64,000 nt of DNA from Streptomyces sp. NBC_00250. GTDB lineage: Bacteria; Actinomycetota; Actinomycetes; Streptomycetales; Streptomycetaceae. This document shows, piece by piece, positions 54,679-62,587 of the stretch. The DNA lies in the NCBI RefSeq assembly GCF_036192275.1, contig NZ_CP108088.1:8604001-8668000 (forward strand). Direction: 5' to 3'. Under the pieces are notes generated by a model. It saw only the letters and a list, made by a program, of their open reading frames with translations. It did no database searches and had not been told where the DNA came from. A program made the position numbers and the translations under genes. Numbering within the stretch: the stretch's first letter is position 1; each line of letters starts with the position of its first letter.

Positions 54679-57075
54679 ATGGCGAGGCGGCACCCCGTGC
54701 GGGACGACCACCCCACGAGCGGCACCGGGGACGGAACCGACCCCCGTGAGACCCCCGAAGGCGGCGACGCGCGCGGCACCAGCCGCCGCCGGTTCCTCGG
54801 CTACGTCCTCGCCGCACCCACCCTGACCGTCGCCGCCCAGTTCGGCGCGGAGTCCCTCGCTCCCCGGCAGGCCGCCGCCGCGGCCCCGGCGCTCATCCCG
54901 TCGCTGCCCGGACCCGCCGAACTCCTCGACCTCAACGAGCTGCTCACTCTCGCGGCCCTGCCCACCAGTCACCTCATCACCATCCGCCTCGACACGGACG
55001 GCACGGCCCACCTCGCCCTGCCCCGTGCCGAGGTCGGCCAGGGCATCACCACCTCCAGCGCCATGGTCGTCGCCGAGGAACTCGACCTGCCCCTCGACAA
55101 GGTGAAGGTGACGCTCGCCGACGCGCGGCCCGAGCTGCTCTTCAACCAGCTGACCGGCGGCTCCAACACCACGTACTCCACCTACCACCCCCTCCGCGTC
55201 GCCGCCGCCGTCGCCCGGGGCCGGCTCCTGCACGCCGCCTCCCTCGTCCTCGGCGAGGCCGTCTCCACCCTCACGACCAAGGCCGGCGCCGTCCTCTCCC
55301 CGGCCGGCGCGCTGCTGGGCTACGGCGAACTCGCCGTGAAGGCGGCAGCCGTGTCCGACGCCGCCGTCGCGGTCACCCTCAAGGACCCCGGCCGCTTCCG
55401 TGTCGTCGGCACCGGACAGCGCCGCGTGGACGCCCTGGACGCGGTCACCGGCCGCAAGAAGTTCGCGATGGACCTCCAGGTCGCGGACGCCCTGCCCACC
55501 ATGGTCTGCCGCCCGCCCACCATCAACGGCACGGTCCGCTCCGTCGCCAACCTCGCCGAGGTGCGAGCCATGCCCGGCGTCACCGACGTCGTCACCGTCT
55601 CCACCGGCGTCGCCGTCCGCGGCCGCACCTTCGGCCAGTGCGTCGACGCCGTGCGCGCCCTCCGGGTCGACTGGGGGCCCGGTACCGCCGAGGGCGCCTC
55701 CGACGCCACCGTCCTGGCGAAGCTCCGCCGGGCCGAACTCCCGCTCGTGGTACCGCCGCTGCCGCTGCTCACCAAGGCGGTCGACGCCCGCTTCACCTTC
55801 CATTTCTCCAGCAACGCCGCCCTGGAGACCAACTGCGCGATCGCCGACGTCCGCGAGGACTCCGCCGAGATCTGGGCGTCGCTCAAGGCGCCGATCGTCG
55901 CCCAGGAACAGATCGCCGTCGAGCTGGGCCTGCCCGTCTCCGCCGTCCGCGTCCATGTCACCGAGGGCGGCGGCTCCTTCGGCCGCAAGCTCTTCCACGA
56001 CGCCGCCCACGAGGCCGCCGAGATCTCCCGCGCCATGGGCAAGCCCGTCAAACTGATGTGGCACCGCACCGACGACTTCCGCCAGGGCCGTACACACCCG
56101 ATGTCCACCTCACGGGTCCGCGCCACGTACACGCTCGGCGAGGTCCTCACGTACGAGCAGCGTCACACCTCCGTGGCCACCGACTTCGGGCACGGCATCG
56201 GAGAGCTCCTCACGGCCGAGGCGGCCCGGCTGCCCGTCGGCGACCTCGCCTTCTCCGAGACGATGTTCCAGCTCACCCAGGTCAGCCCCTACCACCTCGG
56301 CGTCACCACCCAGCTGCTCTCCGAGACCGACAAGGGCTACAACACCGGCTCCATGCGCGGCATCTACTCGCCCAACGTGCGCTGCGCGCAGGAACTCGTC
56401 ATGGACGAACTGGCGAAGCGCATGGGCCAGGACGGGTACGCCTTCCGCCGCCGCCTCATGAAGGACCCGCGGGCACGTGCCGTCCTCGACAAGGTCGCCG
56501 AGGTGGGGGAGTGGGGCCGGACCATGCCCGCCGGCACCGCGCAGGGCATCGCCGTCCACACCGAGTACCACTCCGCCGTCGCGATGCTCGCCGAGATCGA
56601 CTGCCGTCCCGAGACCACCGGGCGGAAGATCCCCGGAGCGGTCACCGGACCACGTGTGACCAAGGTGGTCTGCGCCGTCGACGTCGGCCTCGCCGTCAAC
56701 CCGCGCGGGCTGGAGGCCCAGATGATGGGCGGCATCTCCGACGCCATCGCCATCACCCTGACGTCCGGCCTCCACCTGCGCGACGGGCACTTCCTCGAAG
56801 GCAGCTGGGACCAGTACTTCTACACCCGGCAGTGGAACACCCCGCCCGAGCTGGAGATCATCGTCATGCCCCCGACCGGCGACAAGCCGGGCGGTGCGGG
56901 CGAACTCGCGGTCGCCGGCGCGATGGCGGCCGTCGCCTGTGCCTACGGCCGGGCCACCGGCACGATGCCGACGGTCTTCCCCGTCAACCACGCCGATCCG
57001 CTCGCCTTCACCCCCCTGCCGACCGTCCCGCCCGTCCCCGCCTCGCCGACCGACGGCCGCGACCGCGCCCTCTGA
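54679..57075 (+). CDS. Molybdenum hydroxylase large subunit (IorB/xanthine dehydrogenase family), Tat-exported
   Basis: A 798-residue molybdopterin-binding subunit of the isoquinoline 1-oxidoreductase type. A Tat signal is clear (TSRRRFLGYVLAAPTLTVAA). Cofactor-binding blocks include ALPRAEVGQGITTSSAMVVAEEL, TEGGGSFGRKLFHDAAHEAAEIS and the C-terminal catalytic Glu region PGGAGELAVAGAMAAVACAYGRA. Together with the Fe-S subunit encoded next, it should hydroxylate an N-heterocycle or oxidise an aldehyde outside the cytoplasm. No FAD subunit is encoded nearby, as is normal for Ior-type enzymes. ATG 54679 follows AAGGG. Confidence 0.9.
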   Translation: MARRHPVRDDHPTSGTGDGTDPRETPEGGDARGTSRRRFLGYVLAAPTLTVAAQFGAESLAPRQAAAAAPALIPSLPGPAELLDLNELLTLAALPTSHLITIRLDTDGTAHLALPRAEVGQGITTSSAMVVAEELDLPLDKVKVTLADARPELLFNQLTGGSNTTYSTYHPLRVAAAVARGRLLHAASLVLGEAVSTLTTKAGAVLSPAGALLGYGELAVKAAAVSDAAVAVTLKDPGRFRVVGTGQRRVDALDAVTGRKKFAMDLQVADALPTMVCRPPTINGTVRSVANLAEVRAMPGVTDVVTVSTGVAVRGRTFGQCVDAVRALRVDWGPGTAEGASDATVLAKLRRAELPLVVPPLPLLTKAVDARFTFHFSSNAALETNCAIADVREDSAEIWASLKAPIVAQEQIAVELGLPVSAVRVHVTEGGGSFGRKLFHDAAHEAAEISRAMGKPVKLMWHRTDDFRQGRTHPMSTSRVRATYTLGEVLTYEQRHTSVATDFGHGIGELLTAEAARLPVGDLAFSETMFQLTQVSPYHLGVTTQLLSETDKGYNTGSMRGIYSPNVRCAQELVMDELAKRMGQDGYAFRRRLMKDPRARAVLDKVAEVGEWGRTMPAGTAQGIAVHTEYHSAVAMLAEIDCRPETTGRKIPGAVTGPRVTKVVCAVDVGLAVNPRGLEAQMMGGISDAIAITLTSGLHLRDGHFLEGSWDQYFYTRQWNTPPELEIIVMPPTGDKPGGAGELAVAGAMAAVACAYGRATGTMPTVFPVNHADPLAFTPLPTVPPVPASPTDGRDRAL

Positions 57076-57092
57076 GACCTGGAGCAGCATCC

Positions 57093-57572
57093 GTGCCGCA
57101 GCACACCTTCATCCTGAACGGCAAGGCCGTCACCGCCGACGTCGAGGGTGACGTCCGGCTCCTCTGGGTCCTCCGGGACGTCCTCGGCGTCACCGGACCC
57201 AAGTACGGCTGCGGGGTCGGCGTCTGCCGGGCCTGTACGAGCCACCTCAACGGCAAGGCGTTCACGCCCTGCGCCGTGCCCGTCGAGGACCTCACCCCCG
57301 ACGACGAGGTCACCACCATCGAGGGCCTCCCCGACACCGTCGGAAGTGAACTCCACCCGATGCAGGAGGCCTGGCTCGACCTCGACGTCGCCCAGTGCGG
57401 CTACTGCCAGCCCGGCCAGATCATGACCGCGGTGGCGGAGGTCCGCCGGGCCCGCGAGGCCGGGCGCGAGATCACCGAGGCGGATCTGGACACCATCCGC
57501 AACATCTGCCGGTGCGGGACCTACCACCGCATCCGGCAGGCGGTGATGGAGGGCGCCGCCAGGATGACCTGA
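57093..57572 (+). CDS. Molybdenum hydroxylase [2Fe-2S] subunit (IorA/CoxS type)
   Basis: A 159-residue iron-sulfur subunit with two [2Fe-2S] clusters. The plant-ferredoxin-like N-domain binds one cluster through YGCGVGVCRACTSHLNGK and TPCAVPV; the helical C-domain binds the other through QCGYCQPGQIM and ICRCGTYHRI. It transfers electrons from the molybdenum centre. GTG 57093 follows CTGGAG, 17 bases after the large-subunit stop, so the two are co-translated. It has no signal of its own, as expected if it is exported with the Tat-bearing subunit. Confidence 0.93.
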   Translation: MPQHTFILNGKAVTADVEGDVRLLWVLRDVLGVTGPKYGCGVGVCRACTSHLNGKAFTPCAVPVEDLTPDDEVTTIEGLPDTVGSELHPMQEAWLDLDVAQCGYCQPGQIMTAVAEVRRAREAGREITEADLDTIRNICRCGTYHRIRQAVMEGAARMT

Positions 57573-57639
57573 CCGATCCGACGGCCTGCCCTCCGGCACC
57601 ACCCACGCCGGGGCGCACGGACGACCCGGACGGCGGCGG

Positions 57640-58014
57640 TCAGACGGACGGCTCCAGCTTCTCCCGTACCGCGTCCAGGTACTCCGCCACCGCGTCCCGG
57701 TTCCGGGTGAGGCAGCGGATCCGCTCGGTCATCCGGTCCCGCTCGTCCTCCAGGGTGGCCAGCATCTCCGGGGTGGCGTCCGGGAAATGGATGATCCGCG
57801 GCTTGTTCAGGCACGGCAGGATCTGCTTGATGATCCGGGTCGGCAGACCGGCGTCCAGAAGGCCCCGGATCTGCATGACCCGGTCCAGGTTCGACTCGTC
57901 GTAGACCCGGTAGCCGTTCGGCAGCCGGTCCGCGACGATGAGACCCTGCTCCTCGTAGTAGCGCAGCAGTCGACGTGGTGTTCCGGTGCGCTCCGACAGT
58001 TCCCCGATCCGCAT
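57640..58014 (-). CDS. MerR-family transcriptional regulator
   Basis: A 124-residue MerR protein. The helix-turn-helix and wing read MRIGELSERTGTPRRLLRYYEEQGLIVADRLPNGYRVYDESNLDRV, and a long dimerisation coiled coil follows (ATLEDERDRMTERIRCLTRNRDAVAEYLDAV). There is no effector domain beyond the coil; one Cys in LPCLNKP and another in IRCLTRN lie outside the typical metal-binding tail. ATG 58014 is divergent from the MFS gene over 62 bases that contain a dyad, so it probably controls that transporter. Confidence 0.92.
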   Translation of the reverse strand: MRIGELSERTGTPRRLLRYYEEQGLIVADRLPNGYRVYDESNLDRVMQIRGLLDAGLPTRIIKQILPCLNKPRIIHFPDATPEMLATLEDERDRMTERIRCLTRNRDAVAEYLDAVREKLEPSV

Positions 58015-58037
58015 GGACGCCCCCTCCAGGGACTCGC

Positions 58038-58062
58038 TTGACCTTCACATCAATGTGAGGGT
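58038..58062. promoter_or_regulatory. MerR-type operator and -35 box between MerR and MFS genes
   Basis: TTGACC (58038-58043) acts as a -35 box for the MFS gene. It overlaps a 22-bp dyad at 58041-58062 with 10-bp arms ACCTTCACAT and ATGTGAGGGT (9 of 10 pairs) and a 2-bp centre. The next -10-like hexamer (GAGCAT, 58065-58070) lies 21 bp away, an over-long spacer typical of MerR-activated promoters. The mRNA leader would be very short. Confidence 0.75.
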
Positions 58063-58076
58063 TCGAGCATAGATCC

Positions 58077-59309
58077 ATGGCCAACGACACGACAGCGGCG
58101 GCCCGTTCCGCCGCGCCCGCCACCCCCGAGACCCCCGCCGCCTCCACCACCCCGTCCGGCCGGCTGCCGCTCCTCGCGCTGCTCGCCCTCGCCACCGCGG
58201 TCTTCGTCACCAGCCTCACCGAGACGCTCCCCGCCGGCGTCCTGCCCGCCATGAGCGCCGACCTCGGCGTCGGTGAGGCCGCCATGGGCCAGGCCGTCAC
58301 CGTCTACGCCCTCGGCACCGCCCTCACCGCCGTGCCCCTGGCCGCCCGCACCGCCGCATGGCGCCGCAAGCGCCTGCTGCTCACCTCGGTCGCCGGATTC
58401 GCCGCCGCCAACACCGTCACGGCCGTCTCCTCCTCCTACGCCCTCACCATGGGCGCCCGGTTCCTCGCCGGGGTCGCCGCGGGCCTCGCCTGGGCGCTGC
58501 TCGCCGGATACGCCCGCCGCATCGCCCCGCCGCACCTCCAGGGCCGGGCCGTCGCCGTCGCCATGACAGGCATCCCGCTGGCCCTCTCCCTCGGCGTACC
58601 GGCCGGCACCTTCCTCGGCGACGCGGTGGGCTGGCGGGTCGCGTTCACCGCGATGACCGTGATCGCCGTCGGGCTCCTCGGCTGGATCGCCCTCGCCGTT
58701 CCCGACCTGCCCGGCGGGGCACGCGGGGGGCGCGCCCAGGTCGCCCGGACCCTGAAGGTGCCCGGCGTCCTCCCGGTCCTGGCCGCCACGTTCACCCTCG
58801 TGCTGGCCCACACCATCCTCTACACCTACGTCGCCGCCTACCTCGGCCGTCTCGGTCTCGCCGGCTCCACCGGCCTCGTCCTGCTGGTCTTCGGAGCCGC
58901 CTCGCTCGCCGGGATCTGGTTCACCGGACGGCACATCGACCGCAGGCTCCGGACCCTGACCCTCGCCGGCGCGATCCTGTTCGCCGTGGCCGCCGCCGTG
59001 CTCGCCGTCCCGGCCGGGAGCACCGCGCTCGTCCTGACGGCCGCCGTGCTCTGGGGGTTCGGCTGGGGCGGCGCGCCCACCCTCCTCCAGACGGCCGTCG
59101 CCGACGCGGGCGGAGAGCACGCCGACACGGCCCAGACGATGCTCGTCAGCCTCTGGAACGCGGCCATGGCGGCGGGCGGCATCGCCGGCGGTGTCCTGCT
59201 CGACGTCCTCGGCGCGGGCGCCCTGCCCTGGAGCGTGCTCGTCCTCCTCGTGCCGGTCGTCGCGATCGTGGCCGGTGCCGGCGCCCACGGCTTCCCGGCC
59301 CGCCGGTGA
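58077..59309 (+). CDS. MFS exporter of the AraJ/CmlR-like group
   Basis: A 410-residue transporter with about twelve hydrophobic helices. A Thr/Ala/Pro-rich tail of 28 residues precedes helix 1 (LLALLALATAVFVTSLTETLPAGVLPAMSADLG). The loop ARTAAWRRKRLLLTSVAGFAAANTV and the later GARFLAGVAAGLAWALLAGYARRI are features of the sugar-efflux/chloramphenicol-resistance-like branch. Substrate unknown. ATG 58077 lies 35 bases downstream of the MerR-type -35 box. The gene ends near a 23-bp terminator. Confidence 0.88.
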   Translation: MANDTTAAARSAAPATPETPAASTTPSGRLPLLALLALATAVFVTSLTETLPAGVLPAMSADLGVGEAAMGQAVTVYALGTALTAVPLAARTAAWRRKRLLLTSVAGFAAANTVTAVSSSYALTMGARFLAGVAAGLAWALLAGYARRIAPPHLQGRAVAVAMTGIPLALSLGVPAGTFLGDAVGWRVAFTAMTVIAVGLLGWIALAVPDLPGGARGGRAQVARTLKVPGVLPVLAATFTLVLAHTILYTYVAAYLGRLGLAGSTGLVLLVFGAASLAGIWFTGRHIDRRLRTLTLAGAILFAVAAAVLAVPAGSTALVLTAAVLWGFGWGGAPTLLQTAVADAGGEHADTAQTMLVSLWNAAMAAGGIAGGVLLDVLGAGALPWSVLVLLVPVVAIVAGAGAHGFPARR

Positions 59310-59345
59310 ACCGGACCGACCCCGGGCCGTGTCCTGGGCCGGGAG

Positions 59346-59397
59346 GGACGCACGAAGGCCCCCACCGCATCGGCGCGGTGGGGGCCTTCGTGCGTCC
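59346..59397. terminator. 23-bp perfect hairpin between convergent genes
   Basis: Arms 59346-59368 and 59375-59397 pair without mismatch over 23 bp, with loop ATCGGC. It lies 37 bases past the MFS stop and 10 bases past the end of the leftward secreted-protein gene, and can terminate both. Confidence 0.92.
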
Positions 59398-59406
59398 GAG
59401 GACAGG

Positions 59407-60246
59407 TCAGGCGGCCGGCGGGACGCGGGACGGGCGTCCCGCGCCACGCGTCAGCTTGTAGCCGCCGATACCCGCGAGGGCCGCGAGGATGCCGCCCGCC
59501 GCCGTCCAGAGCCAGCGGTCGGACCACCAGCCGGAGGACCAGCCGTCCTCCGGGGCCGCGGCCTCGACGGCGGAGGGCCGGCCGGCCTCCTCGTCGGCCT
59601 CCGCCTGGTCGGCCGTCGTCGCCCCGGGCACGAGCGGCGCGGCGAGCGAGCCGTCGGTGGCGTAGGCGCCGCCCTTGTCGACGGTGCTCACCCCGAGCCG
59701 GGCCGTGAACGGCTGGCCGAGGTCCTCGTCCGGCAGCGCGCCGGCGGTCAGCCGCACGTAGTAGCTGCCCGGCAGCGGGTCGTTCGACCAGCCGTCGGCC
59801 GAGGCGCGGACCGGCCGCAGCACACAGGTGAGCTGCACGGTCGCCGTCTCCTTGGCCGCGGCACGGGACTGGGTCCCGTACATGCACGGCTGGCGCCGCC
59901 GGAGCCCGTCGTACACGTCGATCCGCCAGGTGGCGGAGCCGTGTCGCAGGGCCGCGTCGGGCAGGGTGACGGTGGCGTTCACCGTCGGCCGCTGCCCGGT
60001 GTCCGCAGGGAACACCCAGTACAGGTAGTCACCCGTGGCGGCCTGCGCGGTGGCCTGCTGCCCGGGGAGGAAGCGCGCGGCGGTACGGAAGGTGGTGCCC
60101 GCCTCCGTCGGCCCGGCGGTCGAGGCGGTGTCGTCGTTCGGGTCCGCCGAGGCGGAGGGGGAGTCGGCCAGGGCGGCCGGAGCCACGAGACCGAGGAGAG
60201 CGGCGCCCGCGAGCGCGGCCGTGGCGAGCGTGCGTACGGTACGCAT
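59407..60246 (-). CDS. Secreted protein with C-terminal membrane anchor, partner of VWA protein
   Basis: A 279-residue exported protein. The N-terminus is a Sec signal (TLATAALAGAALLGLVAPAALA); a beta-rich domain follows (YLYWVFPADTGQRPTVNATVTLPD, TWRIDVYDGLRRRQPCMYG), then a Glu/Ala linker and a C-terminal membrane helix (WLWTAAGGILAALAGIGGYKL) with a basic tail. No family name comes to mind. Its ATG overlaps the stop of the VWA-protein gene (TGATG), so it is translationally coupled to it, and the two probably act together at the cell surface. Confidence 0.78.
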   Translation of the reverse strand: MRTVRTLATAALAGAALLGLVAPAALADSPSASADPNDDTASTAGPTEAGTTFRTAARFLPGQQATAQAATGDYLYWVFPADTGQRPTVNATVTLPDAALRHGSATWRIDVYDGLRRRQPCMYGTQSRAAAKETATVQLTCVLRPVRASADGWSNDPLPGSYYVRLTAGALPDEDLGQPFTARLGVSTVDKGGAYATDGSLAAPLVPGATTADQAEADEEAGRPSAVEAAAPEDGWSSGWWSDRWLWTAAGGILAALAGIGGYKLTRGAGRPSRVPPAA

Positions 60247-61520
60247 CAGTTGGTCCTCCAGACAGCGACGCGCCAGCGGGACAGCCAGCCCCAGACCAGA
60301 CCGGCCAGGAAGCCGACGAGCACCAGCGCGCCGAGCAGCCACCAGCCGCGGCCGAGTCCGAACGAGGCCACGTCCGAGGCCGTCGACGGGCCGTCGACGA
60401 CGTCCACCGTCAGCTCGATCGGCATGCCCGGCGTCCTCTTGACCGACGGGGGAGCGGAGAACGAGTTGCTGACCTGGAGACAGACCGTCTCGGCGGCCGG
60501 CTTGCCGCCCTCGGGCTCGTCGTCGAGCTCCGGCTTCGGGTAGCGCAGGCCGGTCGAGATCACGTCGGTGCGTCCGTCGCCCGCCTCGGAGCCACGGACG
60601 ATCTCCCGGCCGTGGCGGGTGACGGCACGCAGCAGCACCCCGTAGTCGTTGTTGACGGCACGGTCGGCCGACACGCTGACGGAGGCGCGGAGTTCCTGAC
60701 CGGGCAGCAGGTCCACCCGGTACCAGCGGTGCTGGCCGAAGGACTCGCGGTCGGTGTACAGACCGGGCTTGAGCTGCGGCGCGTCGGCGCAGCGCAGCGT
60801 GCCCTCGGTGGCCACGGGGGTGACGACCGGGTCGGCGGCGCGGTCGACGAGCTGCCTGACCCGCCGGGAGAGCTCCTCGGTGCGGTGGACGGAGGTGTAC
60901 GTGCCTCCGGTGGCCTCCGCGATACAGGTGAGCTGCTGCCGGGTCTTGGCGTCCGGCACCAGGCCCAGGGTGTCGATGACGAGGTGGATGCCCTTGGCCG
61001 CGATCTCGCGTGCCACCTGGCAGGGGTCGAGCGGGGCGCAGGTGTCCTCGCCGTCCGTGATGAGCACGATCCGGCGGGTGGCGTCACCGCCCTCCAGGTC
61101 CTTGGCCGCGCCGAGCAGCGCCGGGCCGATCGGGGTCCAGCCCGTCGGGGCGAGCGTCGCCACGGCGGTCTTGGCCTCGGTCCGGTCGAGCGGGCCCACC
61201 GGGTACAGCTGCCGGGTGTCCTTGCAGCCCTGCTTGCGGTCCTGGCCGGGGTAGTCGGCGCCCAGGGTGCGGATGCCGAGCCGGACCTCCTCGGGCACCG
61301 CGTCGAGGACCTCGTTGAAGGCCTGCTTGGCCGCGGCCATCCGGGACTTGCCGTCGATGTCCTTGGCCCGCATGGAGCCGCTCACGTCGAGGACCAGCTC
61401 GACCTTGGGGGATTCCTTCGCCACCGGCGCGTCGGCGGTCGCGCTCGTCGGCAGGAGCGCGACGCTCAGGGCGGCGAGCAGCGCGCAGGCCCCGGTCGCC
61501 AGCCGTTTTCTCGTGATCAT
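60246..61520 (-). CDS. Secreted/membrane-anchored VWA-domain protein
   Basis: A 424-residue protein with a signal peptide (ACALLAALSVALLPTSATADA), a von Willebrand factor A domain (about 38-220) with intact MIDAS DVSGS (45-49), TPIGPALLGAA and ITDGEDTC, a beta-rich region, and a C-terminal helix (WWLLGALVLVGFLAGLVWGWL) followed by basic residues. VWA domains bind proteins or metals; several cysteines (QGCKDTRQLY, DTCAPLDPC) could form disulfides outside the cell. ATG 61520 is chosen. No ribosome site is close; a GGAGG lies about 15 bases upstream. Confidence 0.88.
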   Translation of the reverse strand: MITRKRLATGACALLAALSVALLPTSATADAPVAKESPKVELVLDVSGSMRAKDIDGKSRMAAAKQAFNEVLDAVPEEVRLGIRTLGADYPGQDRKQGCKDTRQLYPVGPLDRTEAKTAVATLAPTGWTPIGPALLGAAKDLEGGDATRRIVLITDGEDTCAPLDPCQVAREIAAKGIHLVIDTLGLVPDAKTRQQLTCIAEATGGTYTSVHRTEELSRRVRQLVDRAADPVVTPVATEGTLRCADAPQLKPGLYTDRESFGQHRWYRVDLLPGQELRASVSVSADRAVNNDYGVLLRAVTRHGREIVRGSEAGDGRTDVISTGLRYPKPELDDEPEGGKPAAETVCLQVSNSFSAPPSVKRTPGMPIELTVDVVDGPSTASDVASFGLGRGWWLLGALVLVGFLAGLVWGWLSRWRVAVWRTN

Positions 61521-61602
61521 CGCCGGATCGTATTGATGATCCTCCGACAATCCAAAACGGGGGTGGGTGCCCGGGATCGGCAGGCCGCCGGAATGACCCG
61601 GT

Positions 61603-62211
61603 TCAGGACTGGCTGTTGAGGAAACCGATCAGGCAGGAGCCCCACCAACCGGTCTGACTGACCGTCGCCGCGACGCCCGAGCGGACGAGCAGCCCGCGCG
61701 GGACGGCGGAATCCCGGAACCCGTCCAGGAGCTGTCCGAGCCGGTGCGCCCAGAGGCCGTTGAGGGTGACGGCCACGACCAGCCCGAGCTTGACGAGGGT
61801 GAGCGTGGATCCGAGGTCGGGGCGGAGGAAGAGTCCGGTGACGACGAGGCCGCCCAGGCCGGCCCAGATCGGGGTCTGGAGCGCGCAGGCGGTGTCGAGG
61901 ACGACGGACAGGGGGCGTCGGCCGGTCAGCCACAGGACGGCGAACCAGTCGACGGCGAGCACCGATCCGAAACTCACGGTGAGGAAGGCGAGGTGAAGGA
62001 AGCGGGCGACCGTCTGGAGCGAGCCGTCCGCGTGGACGTGCCCCGCCGTCCAGCAGGCCCCCGCGATGAACGCCGTGGCGAGGAGCCCGACGGCGGCCAG
62101 GAGCCAGGCCGGGGTGAGCTGCGGTGTCAGGGGCGGCCCGGAAGCCGGTACGGACGCCACGTCCGCCGTCGCGGTGGTGAGACGGGGCGAACGTGGCACG
62201 GCTCTTGGCAT
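61603..62211 (-). CDS. Iron-box-controlled membrane protein (CopD-like helices)
   Basis: A 202-residue membrane protein with about five hydrophobic helices (AWLLAAVGLLATAFIAGACWTAG, ARFLHLAFLTVSFGSVLAVDWFAVLWL, IWAGLGGLVVTGLFL, LVKLGLVVAVTLNGLWAH, TVSQTGWWGSCLIGFL). FLHLAFLTVSFGSVLAVDWF with its conserved His resembles the CopD/YkgB type of metal- or heme-related membrane proteins. A promoter with an iron box lies directly upstream, so it is probably made when iron is scarce. ATG 62211 follows GGAAG. Exact role unknown. Confidence 0.72.
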   Translation of the reverse strand: MPRAVPRSPRLTTATADVASVPASGPPLTPQLTPAWLLAAVGLLATAFIAGACWTAGHVHADGSLQTVARFLHLAFLTVSFGSVLAVDWFAVLWLTGRRPLSVVLDTACALQTPIWAGLGGLVVTGLFLRPDLGSTLTLVKLGLVVAVTLNGLWAHRLGQLLDGFRDSAVPRGLLVRSGVAATVSQTGWWGSCLIGFLNSQS

Positions 62212-62245
62212 GAAAGTGATCTTCCGGGCGAAAAAAAGGGGGTGG

Positions 62246-62264
62246 TTAGGTAAGGCGAAGCTAA
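62246..62264 (-). promoter_or_regulatory. DmdR/IdeR-type iron box
   Basis: The 19-base site TTAGGTAAGGCGAAGCTAA matches the consensus iron box at 16 of 19 positions. It overlaps the -10 hexamer of the leftward promoter and lies 35 bases upstream of the membrane-protein ATG, the normal place for repression by Fe-loaded DmdR1. Confidence 0.82.
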
Positions 62265-62286
62265 GTGGCCTCCGTGTGCGCGTCAA
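62258..62286 (-). promoter_or_regulatory. Vegetative-type promoter under the iron box
   Basis: On the minus strand, TTGACG (62286-62281), a 17-bp spacer and TAGCTT (62263-62258) form a near-consensus housekeeping promoter. The iron box covers the -10 box. Confidence 0.78.
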
Positions 62287-62537
62287 GAAGATGTGGCATG
62301 GATCCCACTCCGTGACACGTGCGGCCCTCCGGCGACGGGAGTCGGCCGATGCCCGGCCGACAGGCGGTCGTGGCGTCAGTGGTGCTCGGGGTTCGGGAAC
62401 TCCGGCTTGCAGCCGGCGTCCCACACCGAGCGCTGGTTGCCGTGCGCCGGGATGCCGCCCGCCCGCCAGCACCGCTGATTGACCCGCCAGTTCCGGCGAA
62501 GGAGTCTCCTGTCTGCGATGGCGATCTTCGCAGGGAT

Positions 62538-62583
62538 GTCCCTCCGGGTCCGGACGGAGGTGTCCGTCCGGACCCGGAGGGAC
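62538..62583 (-). terminator. 21-bp perfect hairpin after the cellulase gene
   Basis: Arms 62538-62558 and 62563-62583 pair over 21 bp with a GGTG loop, only four bases beyond the cellulase stop on the minus strand. Confidence 0.9.
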
Positions 62584-62587
62584 GGGG

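Larger units (their letters stand above)
62212..62537. other. Gap between the iron-box gene and the cellulase terminator
   Basis: A 326-base stretch with no supported ORF. The first 75 bases hold the iron-box promoter of the leftward membrane protein and a run of seven A residues in its leader. The remainder (about 62290-62537) appears to be untranslated spacer that leads to the cellulase terminator. Confidence 0.6.
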
